Positions 1 to 8,294 of a stretch of DNA of 64,000 bases are shown piece after piece. Source of the stretch: Bosea vaviloviae (GTDB lineage Bacteria; Pseudomonadota; Alphaproteobacteria; Rhizobiales; Beijerinckiaceae). The stretch spans positions 3,277,001 to 3,341,000 of the forward strand of contig NZ_CP017147.1 in the NCBI RefSeq assembly GCF_001741865.1. The letters are read 5' to 3'. A model generated the notes under the pieces. The model did no database searches. It saw only the letters and a program-made list of their open reading frames with translations, and was not told where the DNA came from. The translations under genes and the position numbers were made by a program. The number at the start of each line of letters is the position of its first letter. Positions within the stretch are counted from its first letter, which is position 1.

Positions 1-1
1 G

Positions 2-865
2 GAGGCCGTCGGCAAACCGGTGCTTATGCTCATCCCCGTCGAGCGCCACGACGAAGAACCGGAGATCCTGTCCCGCATCAGGCGCGGAGAGCGTATCGAT
101 CACTACGAGACGGTCCGCAGGCGCAAGGATGGCAGCCTGATCGAGATTTCCTTATCCGTTTCCCCCATCACCACTCGCGATGGCCGCGTCATCGGCGCCT
201 CAAAGATCGCCCGCGATATCACGGAGCGAAGGCGCGCCGAGCAACAGCAGCATCTCCTCATCAAGGAGATGGATCATCGTATCAAAAACCTGTTCACGCT
301 CGCCGGAAGCGTCGTGAAACTGAGCGCGCGTTCGGCAAGTACGCCGGCAGAACTTGCAAGCGCCGTTTCGGCGCGCCTGAATGCGCTGGCCCAAGCCCAC
401 GCTCTCACCATCCCCCGAACCTCCGAAGCCAACAGCCGGATTGAGCAGGCAACGACGTTGCATACGCTGCTTCGAACCATCCTGGCGCCCTATGATGCCG
501 TTTCCGGCGAGCATGGATCGCGTGCCGCAATCCGCGGCCCGGACATCGCGCTCGCCGGGGCTGCCGTGACGAGTTTTGCCTTGTTGCTGCATGAGTTCGC
601 GACCAACGCCGCCAAATATGGGGCGCTGTCGTCCCCCGAAGGCCGCGTGGACATCGTCTGCAAGGAGGAGGGTGACCAATTCACCCTTGCCTGGACCGAA
701 AGCGGTGGGCCAGCCGTGGAGCAATCGAGCGATGGCGACGGTTTCGGCACTCTTCTCGCAAGGGCCACCGTAAAGGGGCAACTTGGCGGGGAGATCGTTC
801 GCGACTGGAGGCCGGATGGATTGTCAATTCGCCTGACCGTCGCCCGTGATCGCCTGGGCATGTAG
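2..865 (+). CDS. PAS / HWE-family sensor histidine kinase, 3' part
   Basis: The gene enters from the left edge: the frame is open from base 2 and the first residues already read as the middle of a PAS domain, so the true start lies outside. The PAS end (RRRKDGSLIEISLSVSPI, then ITERRRAE) leads into a HisKA_2/HWE dimerisation segment with the phospho-acceptor in MDHRIKNL, then a short ATPase domain with the N box LLHEFATNAAKYGALS and a late G box (GFGTLLA). HWE kinases autophosphorylate and pass phosphate to response regulators, in alphaproteobacteria often those of light or general-stress pathways. No transmembrane segment is seen in this part. No partner regulator is adjacent on the visible side. 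Family is certain; signal and partner unknown. Confidence 0.9.
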   Translation, partial: EAVGKPVLMLIPVERHDEEPEILSRIRRGERIDHYETVRRRKDGSLIEISLSVSPITTRDGRVIGASKIARDITERRRAEQQQHLLIKEMDHRIKNLFTLAGSVVKLSARSASTPAELASAVSARLNALAQAHALTIPRTSEANSRIEQATTLHTLLRTILAPYDAVSGEHGSRAAIRGPDIALAGAAVTSFALLLHEFATNAAKYGALSSPEGRVDIVCKEEGDQFTLAWTESGGPAVEQSSDGDGFGTLLARATVKGQLGGEIVRDWRPDGLSIRLTVARDRLGM

Positions 866-965
866 CTCAGCCGATGGCATGAGCCGGTCGATTGTCGCGG
901 CATGCGGGGAGGGCACGTCGTCAACGCGAGCCGGTCAGGCCGCAGGTTGATGCAGGAATACATAA

Positions 966-983
966 ATCATACTGTAGTATGAT
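966..983. promoter_or_regulatory. 18-bp inverted repeat upstream of the TIR-like gene
   Basis: ATCATAC, spacer TGTA, GTATGAT: perfect 7-bp arms in an AT-rich stretch about 60 bases before the TIR-like gene. It looks like an operator, but no binding protein can be named and it could be chance in AT-rich sequence. Confidence 0.35.
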
Positions 984-1044
984 TAATTGATCTTTTTATA
1001 CCAAAGGGTGCCGAGTAGCCCCGCCAAGAAGCACAAAGAGAACC

Positions 1045-1533
1045 TTGAGCTTTAGCACCACAACCCAATCGGCGCCCGCCGAACCTGAGCGCTCAGTCTT
1101 TATCGTTCACGGACGAGATCCCCACCCGCGCGAGGCCGTGGCAAGGTTTCTGGAGCGCATCGGCTTCAGTGTTATCATCTTGCACGAACAAGCAAACGGC
1201 GGGCATACGATAATCGAGAAGTTCGAGAAGCACGGCAAAGTTGGTTTCGCTGTCGTACCGTTGACCCCTGACGATATAGGTGGTCTCCAAGGAGAGCGGC
1301 AGCACCCCCGCGCTCGGCAGAACGTAATCCTTGAACTCGGCTACTTCATTGGCCGGCTGGGTCGCAATCGCGTGGTCGCTCTGAAATCGGGCGACATTGA
1401 ACTTCCTTCTGACTTTTTCGGTGTCGCTTATCAGGAATTCGATCCAGCCGGCGCATGGCAGCGGGCTTTGGCATCGGAACTCCAAGAGGCCGGTTACGAC
1501 ATCGAATGGAATGTTGTGATGGGAAAGCGCTAG
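1045..1533 (+). CDS. TIR-like nucleotide-binding protein (Cap12/Pycsar-effector TIR type)
   Basis: A 162-residue single-domain protein. VFIVHGRD at residues 18-25 opens the TIR-like fold, followed by GHTIIEKFE near 53-61 and NVILELGYFIG near 93-103; E97 of ELGY is the expected catalytic glutamate. These features match the family of predicted nucleotide-binding TIR-like proteins that includes Cap12/Pycsar effectors, whose studied members degrade NAD+ in anti-phage defence. Here no cyclase, STING or Argonaute partner is adjacent, so role and trigger are unknown. The start is a TTG with a weak ribosome site; an upstream GTG at 1008 is in another frame and stops after 15 codons. GC content is lower than in most neighbours, suggesting transfer. 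Confidence 0.75.
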   Translation: MSFSTTTQSAPAEPERSVFIVHGRDPHPREAVARFLERIGFSVIILHEQANGGHTIIEKFEKHGKVGFAVVPLTPDDIGGLQGERQHPRARQNVILELGYFIGRLGRNRVVALKSGDIELPSDFFGVAYQEFDPAGAWQRALASELQEAGYDIEWNVVMGKR

Positions 1534-1852
1534 CTGCTTGACCGGCGCTAACCATCATTTTGCTGCTGAGAAAGCGGTAATTCCTCGGCCTTGCGGGCAC
1601 GCCTGCGCGGTCTGTGACAGCGGTGGGTCGCCCATCCGGCAATCGGTGGGGTTGGCGGAAGGGTCCGCCACTCGCCGATGCATCGATTTTGCTAAGTAAA
1701 TCTAACGTCGTAAATCGTTACCAGTATAGCAGTTCGGCGTTGCAGGAGCAAGCTTCCTAATACCTCTTGCCAGGCCGTGCTCAGTCCTTTCTGAAGTGGA
1801 GCGGCTAGAAGCTGCTGATCTTTTGCCGTGACTGATTGCAAGTCCACCCAAT
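1534..1852. other. Intergenic, 319 bases, nothing recognised
   Basis: AT-richer spacer between the TIR-like gene and the membrane-protein pair. I see no convincing gene, tRNA, attachment site or strong hairpin. Confidence 0.5.
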
Positions 1853-2557
1853 TTGCGCTCTATTGTGAGCGCTACGCGGTTTTGGGCTTGGGGGATGCGC
1901 TTGTTCCGGTCAATGGCTAGTATGCTGCTTGCGCTGAGCCAGCGCTTGATGACGCTTGCTGAGTTGGCAAGAGATGATCGAAGTGGTACTGCAATTGGCT
2001 TCGCTATCGCGCTCCCAATAGCTGGAGCGCTAATTTATTACCTGTTCGGAATTACCGTAACTCTATTTGCCATTCCTATTGCAATTTTGCTGTCTGGTGC
2101 TGGGTCGGTCCTCTCATATGGAAGGGCTCGGCAATTACTATTTGCATATATCGCCGCTAGATTGGCATTGATTTCAGCTCGAATGTTTTTTTCAGATGCG
2201 CGGAGTAGAATTTCGATCGAAAAGGCCATGATTGGCCGCACTCAAGGTCAGTTTTATTTGGCGATCCTGTTGCTTTTGATTGGATTGGGTGTCGCGATTT
2301 TCGTTTCGAGTGTAGCAGAGATTGTGACTTGTGTCACCGCCATCGGCGTAATCATAGCTTACCGTGCCGTTTCATACTGGCGAATATCTCGAGGTTATTT
2401 TGGCGCGCAGGCCGCCGAGGTTTTGGAGATCATTTCCTTTTTGTCCCGGTCTTCCGTAGACGGCGGGCTACCGCCTGGCGCGGCTATATCGCAGTCGAAG
2501 AAGATTGAAAGTACTACCGGCTCGGTGGTCAGCGGATACGCAGGGGCACCCTCGTGA
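1853..2557 (+). CDS. Membrane protein of unknown function, first of an overlapping pair
   Basis: Not recognised. Up to 234 residues with two hydrophobic blocks: GFAIALPIAGALIYYLFGITV and the following IAILLSG stretch (about residues 45-85), then FYLAILLLLIGLGVAIFV onward (about 140-175). The C-terminal 50 residues are soluble and serine/glycine-rich. The start is uncertain: TTG 1853, GTG 1865 and ATG 1895 are all in frame and none has a clear Shine-Dalgarno. The end overlaps the next gene by 4 bases (GTGA), so the two are probably co-translated. Low GC and AT-richer codons than the window average suggest foreign origin together with the TIR-like gene. Confidence 0.6.
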   Translation: MRSIVSATRFWAWGMRLFRSMASMLLALSQRLMTLAELARDDRSGTAIGFAIALPIAGALIYYLFGITVTLFAIPIAILLSGAGSVLSYGRARQLLFAYIAARLALISARMFFSDARSRISIEKAMIGRTQGQFYLAILLLLIGLGVAIFVSSVAEIVTCVTAIGVIIAYRAVSYWRISRGYFGAQAAEVLEIISFLSRSSVDGGLPPGAAISQSKKIESTTGSVVSGYAGAPS

Positions 2558-3003
2558 GCGAGCCAGTTTCTCATTTGATGCGCCAACTCCTGAAAGCGCT
2601 TGGAGCAAACTACCCAATTCGCATTGCCTGCGCCGTTGGCTTGAGCCAAATGGCGGGCCTCCTTAGTCGTGCCTGGCATCTTGTAGATCCGTCTTCGCAA
2701 TTCGCTAATTTGGCGGTCGCAACTTCCTTTTGGACCTACCTCGCTATCTTTTTGCCTCTTTGCTTTGTGTCCATTCTGCTCCGCGGGAACGGGGCGCCGG
2801 AAGCTGCTATAGAGCAGGTCAATACGATTGAGATGATCATGCGGCGCAGCAGGCTGTCCCAAGCTCAATGCGGACTAATCTGGCGATCGCTACTGGAGAA
2901 ATACGTCAGCGCAGCGAGGCCCGATCTCGCAGTCAAGCCAAATCTGGTGGACGCCTATAAGGAAGTCGAGGTGGAGATCGCCGCTGACGTACCGCCCAAA
3001 TAG
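2554..3003 (+). CDS. Small membrane-anchored protein of unknown function, second of pair
   Basis: Not recognised. 149 residues starting at a GTG that overlaps the upstream stop by 4 bases. The N-terminal third has a weakly hydrophobic helix; one clear membrane segment follows (SFWTYLAIFLPLCFVSILL, about 62-81). The remaining 65 residues are soluble and charged and probably cytoplasmic. The tight overlap suggests it works with the preceding membrane protein. Function is open. Confidence 0.6.
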   Translation: MSEPVSHLMRQLLKALGANYPIRIACAVGLSQMAGLLSRAWHLVDPSSQFANLAVATSFWTYLAIFLPLCFVSILLRGNGAPEAAIEQVNTIEMIMRRSRLSQAQCGLIWRSLLEKYVSAARPDLAVKPNLVDAYKEVEVEIAADVPPK

Positions 3004-3109
3004 GCCCCGGCCATGCCATGGCCCTCTGGCGCCGCATGACTTGCCTCTGCATGGATCGTGCGGCCGCAATCCGCGACGCTTCACGGCAAGCTGATCGACG
3101 CTCCCGACA

Positions 3110-3520
3110 TCACGGCTCGCAGATATCGCCCTCAGGCGCCTCGGCGGTTGCGGGTCGTTGACCAGCCCAGGTCAACAGCGCGTCGAGTGCAGGGCATAGG
3201 GCTTGCCCCCAGTCGGTCAGCGCATATTCGACCTTCGGCGGCACCTGATGATGGACGATGCGACGAACGATGCCGTCCTGCTCCATCTGGCGAAGCTGCT
3301 GGATCAGCATCTTCTGCGATACCGCCGGGATCGCCCGTTCAAGCTCCGAGAAGCGCTGAACCCGTCCCCCGAACAGATGGAAGAGAATGGTCAGCTTCCA
3401 GCGCCCTTCGAGCAGCTTCAGCGCCTGCTCGACGCCCTCAGCCGCCGTTTCGCGCGTATAGACCGCAGGACTTAGCTTACTTTCAGGTGAGTACCTTACT
3501 TTTTCGTCGGTTCTTGTCAT
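3110..3520 (-). CDS. HxlR-family transcriptional regulator
   Basis: 136 residues with the HxlR winged helix from about residue 30 to 125: LLEGRWKLTILFHLF, then RFSELERAIPAVSQKMLIQQLRQMEQDGIVRR, then VEYALTDWGQAL. HxlR proteins are dimeric DNA-binding regulators that usually sense reactive aldehydes, disulfide stress or aromatic compounds. It is transcribed divergently from the NTF2-like/SDR pair, only 78 bases from the first gene, and probably controls that pair and itself from the shared spacer. Confidence 0.9.
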   Translation of the reverse strand: MTRTDEKVRYSPESKLSPAVYTRETAAEGVEQALKLLEGRWKLTILFHLFGGRVQRFSELERAIPAVSQKMLIQQLRQMEQDGIVRRIVHHQVPPKVEYALTDWGQALCPALDALLTWAGQRPATAEAPEGDICEP

Positions 3521-3598
3521 TTGGTCAGGTTAGGGCGAACTCTTTCGGGATGCAACGCCATCGCCGCGATGGCGCCGATGACCACGAAGGGAAAACCA

Positions 3599-3925
3599 AT
3601 GTCCGTTTCCTTGCCAAAACCCATTGCCGCTTATTTCGCAGCCGACCGTACGGAGCGCGCCGGCGTCGCCGACTGTTTCACCGAGGCTGGCATCGTGAAG
3701 GACGAGGGAAAGACCCATGCTGGCCGCGAGGCGATCCGCCGCTGGAAGACGCAGGCCTCCACCAAATACACCTATGTCAGCGAGCCCTTCGCTATTGAAC
3801 AGGATCAGGGCCGGGCTATCGTCACCAGCCGGGTGACCGGAAACTTCCCCGGCAGCCCTGTCGATCTACGCTACAGCTTCGTCCTCGAAGCCGGCAAGAT
3901 CGCCAGCCTGGAGATCGGGCTATGA
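3599..3925 (+). CDS. NTF2-like (SnoaL-type) protein
   Basis: About 108 residues from ATG 3599, which has GAAGGGA seven bases upstream; in-frame ATGs at 3569 and 3578 lie further upstream. The sequence has the NTF2-like pattern: a start helix ([20 protein letters not shown]), [23 protein letters not shown], and a C-terminal sheet ending in KIASLEIG. Such proteins are small ligand-binding or isomerase-like folds; the substrate cannot be read. It overlaps the SDR gene by 4 bases, so the two likely act on the same compound under the divergent HxlR regulator. Confidence 0.85.
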   Translation: MSVSLPKPIAAYFAADRTERAGVADCFTEAGIVKDEGKTHAGREAIRRWKTQASTKYTYVSEPFAIEQDQGRAIVTSRVTGNFPGSPVDLRYSFVLEAGKIASLEIGL

Positions 3926-4704
3926 GCTTCGACCTCGATTTGAAGGGGCGCCGTGCCCTGGTGACGGGCGGCACGAAAGGCGTCGGCGCGGCCGTCGTCG
4001 ATGTGCTGGGGAAAGCCGGGGTTCGGATCGCGACGACCGCGCGTGTCGTCCCCGAAACATCCCCCTCCGGCATCTCCTATATCGCCGCCGATCTCACCAC
4101 GGCCGAGGGTTGCGCGCATGTCGCGAGCTGTGTCCTCGACCAGCTCGGCGGTGTCGATATCATCGTCAATGTCGTCGGTGGATCAGCTGCGCCGCCTGGT
4201 GGCTTCGCGGTCATCGACGACATGATCTGGGAACGGGAGTTGAACCTGAACCTGATGTCGGCGGTTCGGATCGATCGCGCCCTGCTGCCGTCGATGATCG
4301 CTCAGGGATCGGGCGTCATCATCCATGTGACGTCGATCCAGCATCAATTGCCGCTGCCGCAATCGACCACCGCTTATGCCGCGGCCAAGGCAGCGCTCTC
4401 CACTTATAGCAAAAGCCTCTCCAAGGAGGTCACGCCGAAAGGCGTGCGCGTGGTCCGTGTCTCGCCGGGCTGGGTCGAGACGGAGGCTGCGGTCACTTTT
4501 GTCGAGCGGTTGGCGGCTGAGGCCGGCACGGATTACGAAGGCGGCAAGGCCATCGTCATGCAAGGGCTCGGCGGTATTCCCCTCGGCCGACCGGCACGTC
4601 CATCTGAGGTTGGCGACCTCATCGCATTCCTTGCCTCGCCGCGCGCTAGCGCCATCACCGGCACGGAATTCGTCATCGACGGCGGAACCGTGCCGACAGC
4701 CTGA
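3922..4704 (+). CDS. SDR-family NAD(P)-dependent oxidoreductase
   Basis: 260-residue classical short-chain dehydrogenase. The cofactor motif TGGTKGVG is at residues 15-22 and the catalytic YAAAK at 152-156 (Y152, K156), followed by the usual [13 protein letters not shown] turn and a C-terminal [11 protein letters not shown]. It reduces or oxidises a carbonyl/alcohol substrate that cannot be specified. ATGA overlap with the NTF2-like gene indicates an operon. Confidence 0.93.
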   Translation: MSFDLDLKGRRALVTGGTKGVGAAVVDVLGKAGVRIATTARVVPETSPSGISYIAADLTTAEGCAHVASCVLDQLGGVDIIVNVVGGSAAPPGGFAVIDDMIWERELNLNLMSAVRIDRALLPSMIAQGSGVIIHVTSIQHQLPLPQSTTAYAAAKAALSTYSKSLSKEVTPKGVRVVRVSPGWVETEAAVTFVERLAAEAGTDYEGGKAIVMQGLGGIPLGRPARPSEVGDLIAFLASPRASAITGTEFVIDGGTVPTA

Positions 4705-5071
4705 ACCTCGGGCCGGAGGGGGCTCGATCAGTGATCTGTCATGGCGTGGCATCGGCGAAGCCGGCGGGCGGAGAGCACCGTTCGTGCTCCCTCCGTGGTC
4801 AAGCTACATTGGCGCCCGAACGGCCGCTCTTCAAGCGTCGCACAGGTGGCGCGGCCGTCAGGCTGTGGGTGCTTCCAGCCCTTGCGTCAGGCCTGCGTGG
4901 CCTTTGGCAATCCAGCCTTGACGGTCTGAAAAACCGAAGGCAGGTCAGTAATTTCCGCCACTTGGAAGTACACCAGACAGCATCCGTGCGAGCATCGCCT
5001 GTTACGGTGCGGCAATCTGGCGTTGAGATAATGCCGGCCCGGATGTTAAGGCATTCGTCATATGTGACGGC
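4705..5071. other. Intergenic, 367 bases, upstream of the glycan operon
   Basis: Short open frames here have no family signature. Just before the next start codon lies CGTCA-TATG-TGACG (about 5057-5070), a 5-bp-arm palindrome that may be regulatory. No clear promoter was identified. Confidence 0.4.
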
Positions 5072-6313
5072 GTGAATGAAACGCCTTGGCATACCGGAAG
5101 GTCAAATTTGAAATTTTTACGTATCCTTATCGGCGTCGTTCTGCTGCTTGGCGGCCTCTTTGTGCTGGTTGGCGAATATTTCGCGGGAACCTCGGCCGAT
5201 GCGACGATCAATGCCCGGATCAACGTGATCCGCGCGCCGATCGAGGGACAGGTCAGCCTTGCCGTCAGGAGCATCGGCGCGCGGGTGAATGCCGGCGAAC
5301 TGGTCGCCGACATCGCCGATGAGCGCTTCGACACCGCCCGCCTGCTCGATCTCGAACGCGACCGCGACAACCAGCAGATCGAGCTCAGGCGCGTGGCCAC
5401 GCAAAAGACCGCTCTGAGCCAGGCGCGGGCCGGGTTTGCGACGCAGCTCGCCGATTATCAAAAGGGGCGCGTCAGCCAGATCGAGGCGCGCATTGCCGAG
5501 GGCAGGGCGGCCCAGGACGCCGCGCTCGCACGCCTGCGCGAGGCCGACGGGTCCTTGAAGCGCGCGAATGATCTGAGCAGTCGCGGCGTGCAGACCGCGG
5601 CCAATCTGGAACGCGCCCGCGCCGCCCAGGACGTCGCCCAGCAGGATCTCGAAAGCGCCCGGCAGCGCAGCAACTATCTCGCCACCGAGCTGGCTTCGGC
5701 CCGCGGCGGCGTCTTCATCGGCGATTCCTACAATGACGCGCCATTCTCCTCGCAGCGTGTCCGCGAGCTCGACCTGCGTCTCGCCGAGCTCGCCGCCGAA
5801 CAGGAGCAGATCGAAGCCCGGGCCGCGCAGTTCGAGCGCCAGATCAGGGCCGAGCGGGTTCGCGTCAGCCGCCTGACCTCGGCGACGCTCAACGCCCGCG
5901 TCGCCGGCATGGCCTGGGACTTCCTGGTCGATGACGGCGAATATGCGCGCCGCGGCCAGGATCTGGTGAAGCTCGTCGATTGCCGAAGCCTGGTCGTGAC
6001 CGCAAGCGTGACGGAAGCGCTCTATGACAGCCTCTCGATCGGGACGGCCGTGCAGTTCCGCCTGTTCGGCGACGATCGCATCTTCGGTGGCACGATCACG
6101 CGCCTGGGCGGCTCGGGCGCTGCGACCCTCTACGCCAATCTGGCGGTGGGGCCGAGCGCCGAGCATCTGGAGCGCTTCGATGTGACGATCAACGTGCCTG
6201 AGCTTGCCAGCCAGCCCGACCTCTCCTGTGCGATCGGCCGGACGGGGCGCGTCATCTTCACGAGCGGGCCGCTGGCGACGCTGCGTCGCTTCCTGACCCG
6301 CTACGGGGTCTGA
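5072..6313 (+). CDS. HlyD-family membrane fusion protein of a glycan synthase operon
   Basis: 413 residues from GTG 5072. One N-terminal membrane anchor (FLRILIGVVLLLGGLFVLVG, about 14-33) is followed by a biotinyl-lipoyl-like half (INVIRAPIEGQV), a long alanine/arginine/glutamine-rich coiled coil (about 90-275), the second lipoyl half and a beta-barrel segment. It probably forms a periplasmic conduit or scaffold for the polymer made by the downstream synthase. The next gene starts inside its stop codon (1-base overlap). In Sinorhizobium a membrane fusion protein (BgsB) precedes the mixed-linkage beta-glucan synthase BgsA in the same way; equivalence here is inference. Confidence 0.88.
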   Translation: MNETPWHTGRSNLKFLRILIGVVLLLGGLFVLVGEYFAGTSADATINARINVIRAPIEGQVSLAVRSIGARVNAGELVADIADERFDTARLLDLERDRDNQQIELRRVATQKTALSQARAGFATQLADYQKGRVSQIEARIAEGRAAQDAALARLREADGSLKRANDLSSRGVQTAANLERARAAQDVAQQDLESARQRSNYLATELASARGGVFIGDSYNDAPFSSQRVRELDLRLAELAAEQEQIEARAAQFERQIRAERVRVSRLTSATLNARVAGMAWDFLVDDGEYARRGQDLVKLVDCRSLVVTASVTEALYDSLSIGTAVQFRLFGDDRIFGGTITRLGGSGAATLYANLAVGPSAEHLERFDVTINVPELASQPDLSCAIGRTGRVIFTSGPLATLRRFLTRYGV

Positions 6314-8283
6314 TGCTCGCCCTGCCGCCCTTGCTGGCGGCGTTTGCCGGCGCGGCCGTGGTCGTCGGCCTGCGCCTGCTGCTGCTGCCTTTGCTCGATC
6401 CCAGGCGCTGGTACTGGCGCGCGCTCCTGCTCGGCGCCGCGATGCTGCTGGCCTGGCGCTATGTGATCTGGCGCCTCACGGCCACGGTCGCGCCGCTCGC
6501 CTGGAATGTCGATGCCGTGCTGAGCTGGTCCTTCGCGCTGCTGGAGGCGCTCACCGTCCTGTCCTCGACCATCGCCTTCTTCATCCTGTCGCGGGTGAAG
6601 GAGCGCAGCAGCGAGGCCGACCGCAACAAGGGCTGGTGGCAGCCGGCCCCGGCGCCGCGCGTCGACATCCTCATCGCGACCTATAACGAACAGCTCGAGG
6701 TGCTGGAGCGCACGATTATCGGCGCCAAGGCCATCATGTATCCCAATCTGGGGATCTTCATCCTGGATGACGGCCGGCGCCCCTGGCTGCGGGAGCTCTG
6801 CGAGCGCCACCGCATCGGCTATTTCATTCGCCCCGACAATGCCCATGCCAAGGCCGGCAACATCAACCATGCTCTGGCGCAGCGGGCCGGCGATGCCGAT
6901 CCGCCCGATTTCGTTGCGGTGCTCGACGCCGATTTCGTGCCGCATACCGATTTCGTCGAACGGGCCCTGGCGCTGTTCCACGATCGCGCGACGGGCCTTG
7001 TCCAGACGCCGCAGCACTTCTTCAACCCCGACCCGATCCAGCACAATCTCGGCATCAGCTCGGCCTATCCCGACGAGCAGCGGCATTTCTTCGACAATGT
7101 CGAGCCGGCCCGCGATGCCTGGGGGATCGCCGTCTGCTGCGGCACCTCCTCGATGGTCAGGGTCGAGGCCCTCGAGGCGATCGGCGGCTTTCCGACGGAA
7201 AGCGTCACCGAGGATTTCCTGCTGACCCTGCGGCTGGCCGAAAATGGCTGGAAGACCGTCTATCTCAACGAGCCCTTGACCGAAGGTCTCGCCCCGGAGG
7301 GGCTGCGCGAGTATATCGTCCAGCGCGGCCGCTGGTGCCTGGGCATGATGCAGATCGTGCGCAACGTCTATAACCCGTTCGGCGGCCACAAGCTCAGCCT
7401 CATCCACCGGCTGAGTGTGTTCGACTCGCTGCTCTACTGGACCACGACCTTCCCCTTCCGCCTCGCCAGCATCATCGGCCCGCTGCTCTACTGGTGGTTC
7501 GGCGTCACGATCGTCAACGCCTCGGTCACCGACATCGTCGTTTATTACGTGCCCTATTACATCGCCGTCATGGCGGTGCTGAACTGGCTCTCGAAGGGGC
7601 TGTTCATCCCGATCGTCAATGACGTCGCCCAGCTCATGGCCGCCTGGCCGATCACGCGCGCCTGCGCGCTTGGGCTGCTGACGCCCGGGCCGCACAGCTT
7701 CTCCGTGACGGCGAAGGGCGGCGACCGCACCAAGGTGATCGTGCAATGGCCGATGATGCGGCCCTTCATCGTGTTCTTCGGGCTCACCGTCGGTGGCCTC
7801 GTCATGAATCTGAGCTCCGACTTTCTGGTCAACAACGCCGCCCGCGCCGGCGACGGCATGGTCGTGGTGATGTTCTGGACGGTCTACAACCTGCTTGTCC
7901 TGCTGGTGGCGATCGCGGCCTGCATCGAGCAGCCGCGCCCGGACCGTCCGATGCGCCAGATCATCGAGCCGGTGACCCTCACCGTCGCCGGCGAGGCGCA
8001 TCGCGGCTGGCTGGTCAATCTCGGCGTCGGCGGCGCCAGGATCAGCGGCCCCTCCGGCCTGTCCGTGGGGGCGCAGGGCAGCCTGCGCCTGCCGATCATC
8101 GGGGAGATCGCGGCGCGCGTCATCGCGCCGACGCTGGATGGCTACCGCATCAGGCTCACCCCCAGCGAGGAGCAGCGCGAGCGGATCATCGCGCGGTTGC
8201 ATACCGCCGCAGTGCCGCCCGGCACCGGCAAGGGCGATATCGGCCAGATGATCCGCGAGCTCGCCCGCGCCTTGACGCGATGA
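6313..8283 (+). CDS. Processive GT2 polysaccharide synthase (cellulose-synthase-like, BgsA/BcsA type)
   Basis: 656 residues. Hydrophobic N-terminal helices precede the GT-A domain, which shows DDG at 152-154, DAD at 205-207, TED with D301, and QRGRW at 337-341: the D,D,D,QxxRW signature of membrane-embedded processive beta-glycan synthases that use a nucleotide sugar and extrude polymer. Several membrane helices follow. Residues about 545-640 look like a PilZ domain (VTLTVAGEAHRGWLVNLGVGGARI), but the c-di-GMP motifs are degenerate: NLGVGG instead of D/NxSxxG, and RPDRPMR instead of RxxxR. The polymer could be cellulose, mixed-linkage glucan or another beta-glucan. No BcsB, BcsC or BcsZ gene is adjacent, which argues against a standard cellulose operon. 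Confidence 0.92.
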   Translation: MLALPPLLAAFAGAAVVVGLRLLLLPLLDPRRWYWRALLLGAAMLLAWRYVIWRLTATVAPLAWNVDAVLSWSFALLEALTVLSSTIAFFILSRVKERSSEADRNKGWWQPAPAPRVDILIATYNEQLEVLERTIIGAKAIMYPNLGIFILDDGRRPWLRELCERHRIGYFIRPDNAHAKAGNINHALAQRAGDADPPDFVAVLDADFVPHTDFVERALALFHDRATGLVQTPQHFFNPDPIQHNLGISSAYPDEQRHFFDNVEPARDAWGIAVCCGTSSMVRVEALEAIGGFPTESVTEDFLLTLRLAENGWKTVYLNEPLTEGLAPEGLREYIVQRGRWCLGMMQIVRNVYNPFGGHKLSLIHRLSVFDSLLYWTTTFPFRLASIIGPLLYWWFGVTIVNASVTDIVVYYVPYYIAVMAVLNWLSKGLFIPIVNDVAQLMAAWPITRACALGLLTPGPHSFSVTAKGGDRTKVIVQWPMMRPFIVFFGLTVGGLVMNLSSDFLVNNAARAGDGMVVVMFWTVYNLLVLLVAIAACIEQPRPDRPMRQIIEPVTLTVAGEAHRGWLVNLGVGGARISGPSGLSVGAQGSLRLPIIGEIAARVIAPTLDGYRIRLTPSEEQRERIIARLHTAAVPPGTGKGDIGQMIRELARALTR

Positions 8284-8294
8284 AGGAGAACACG

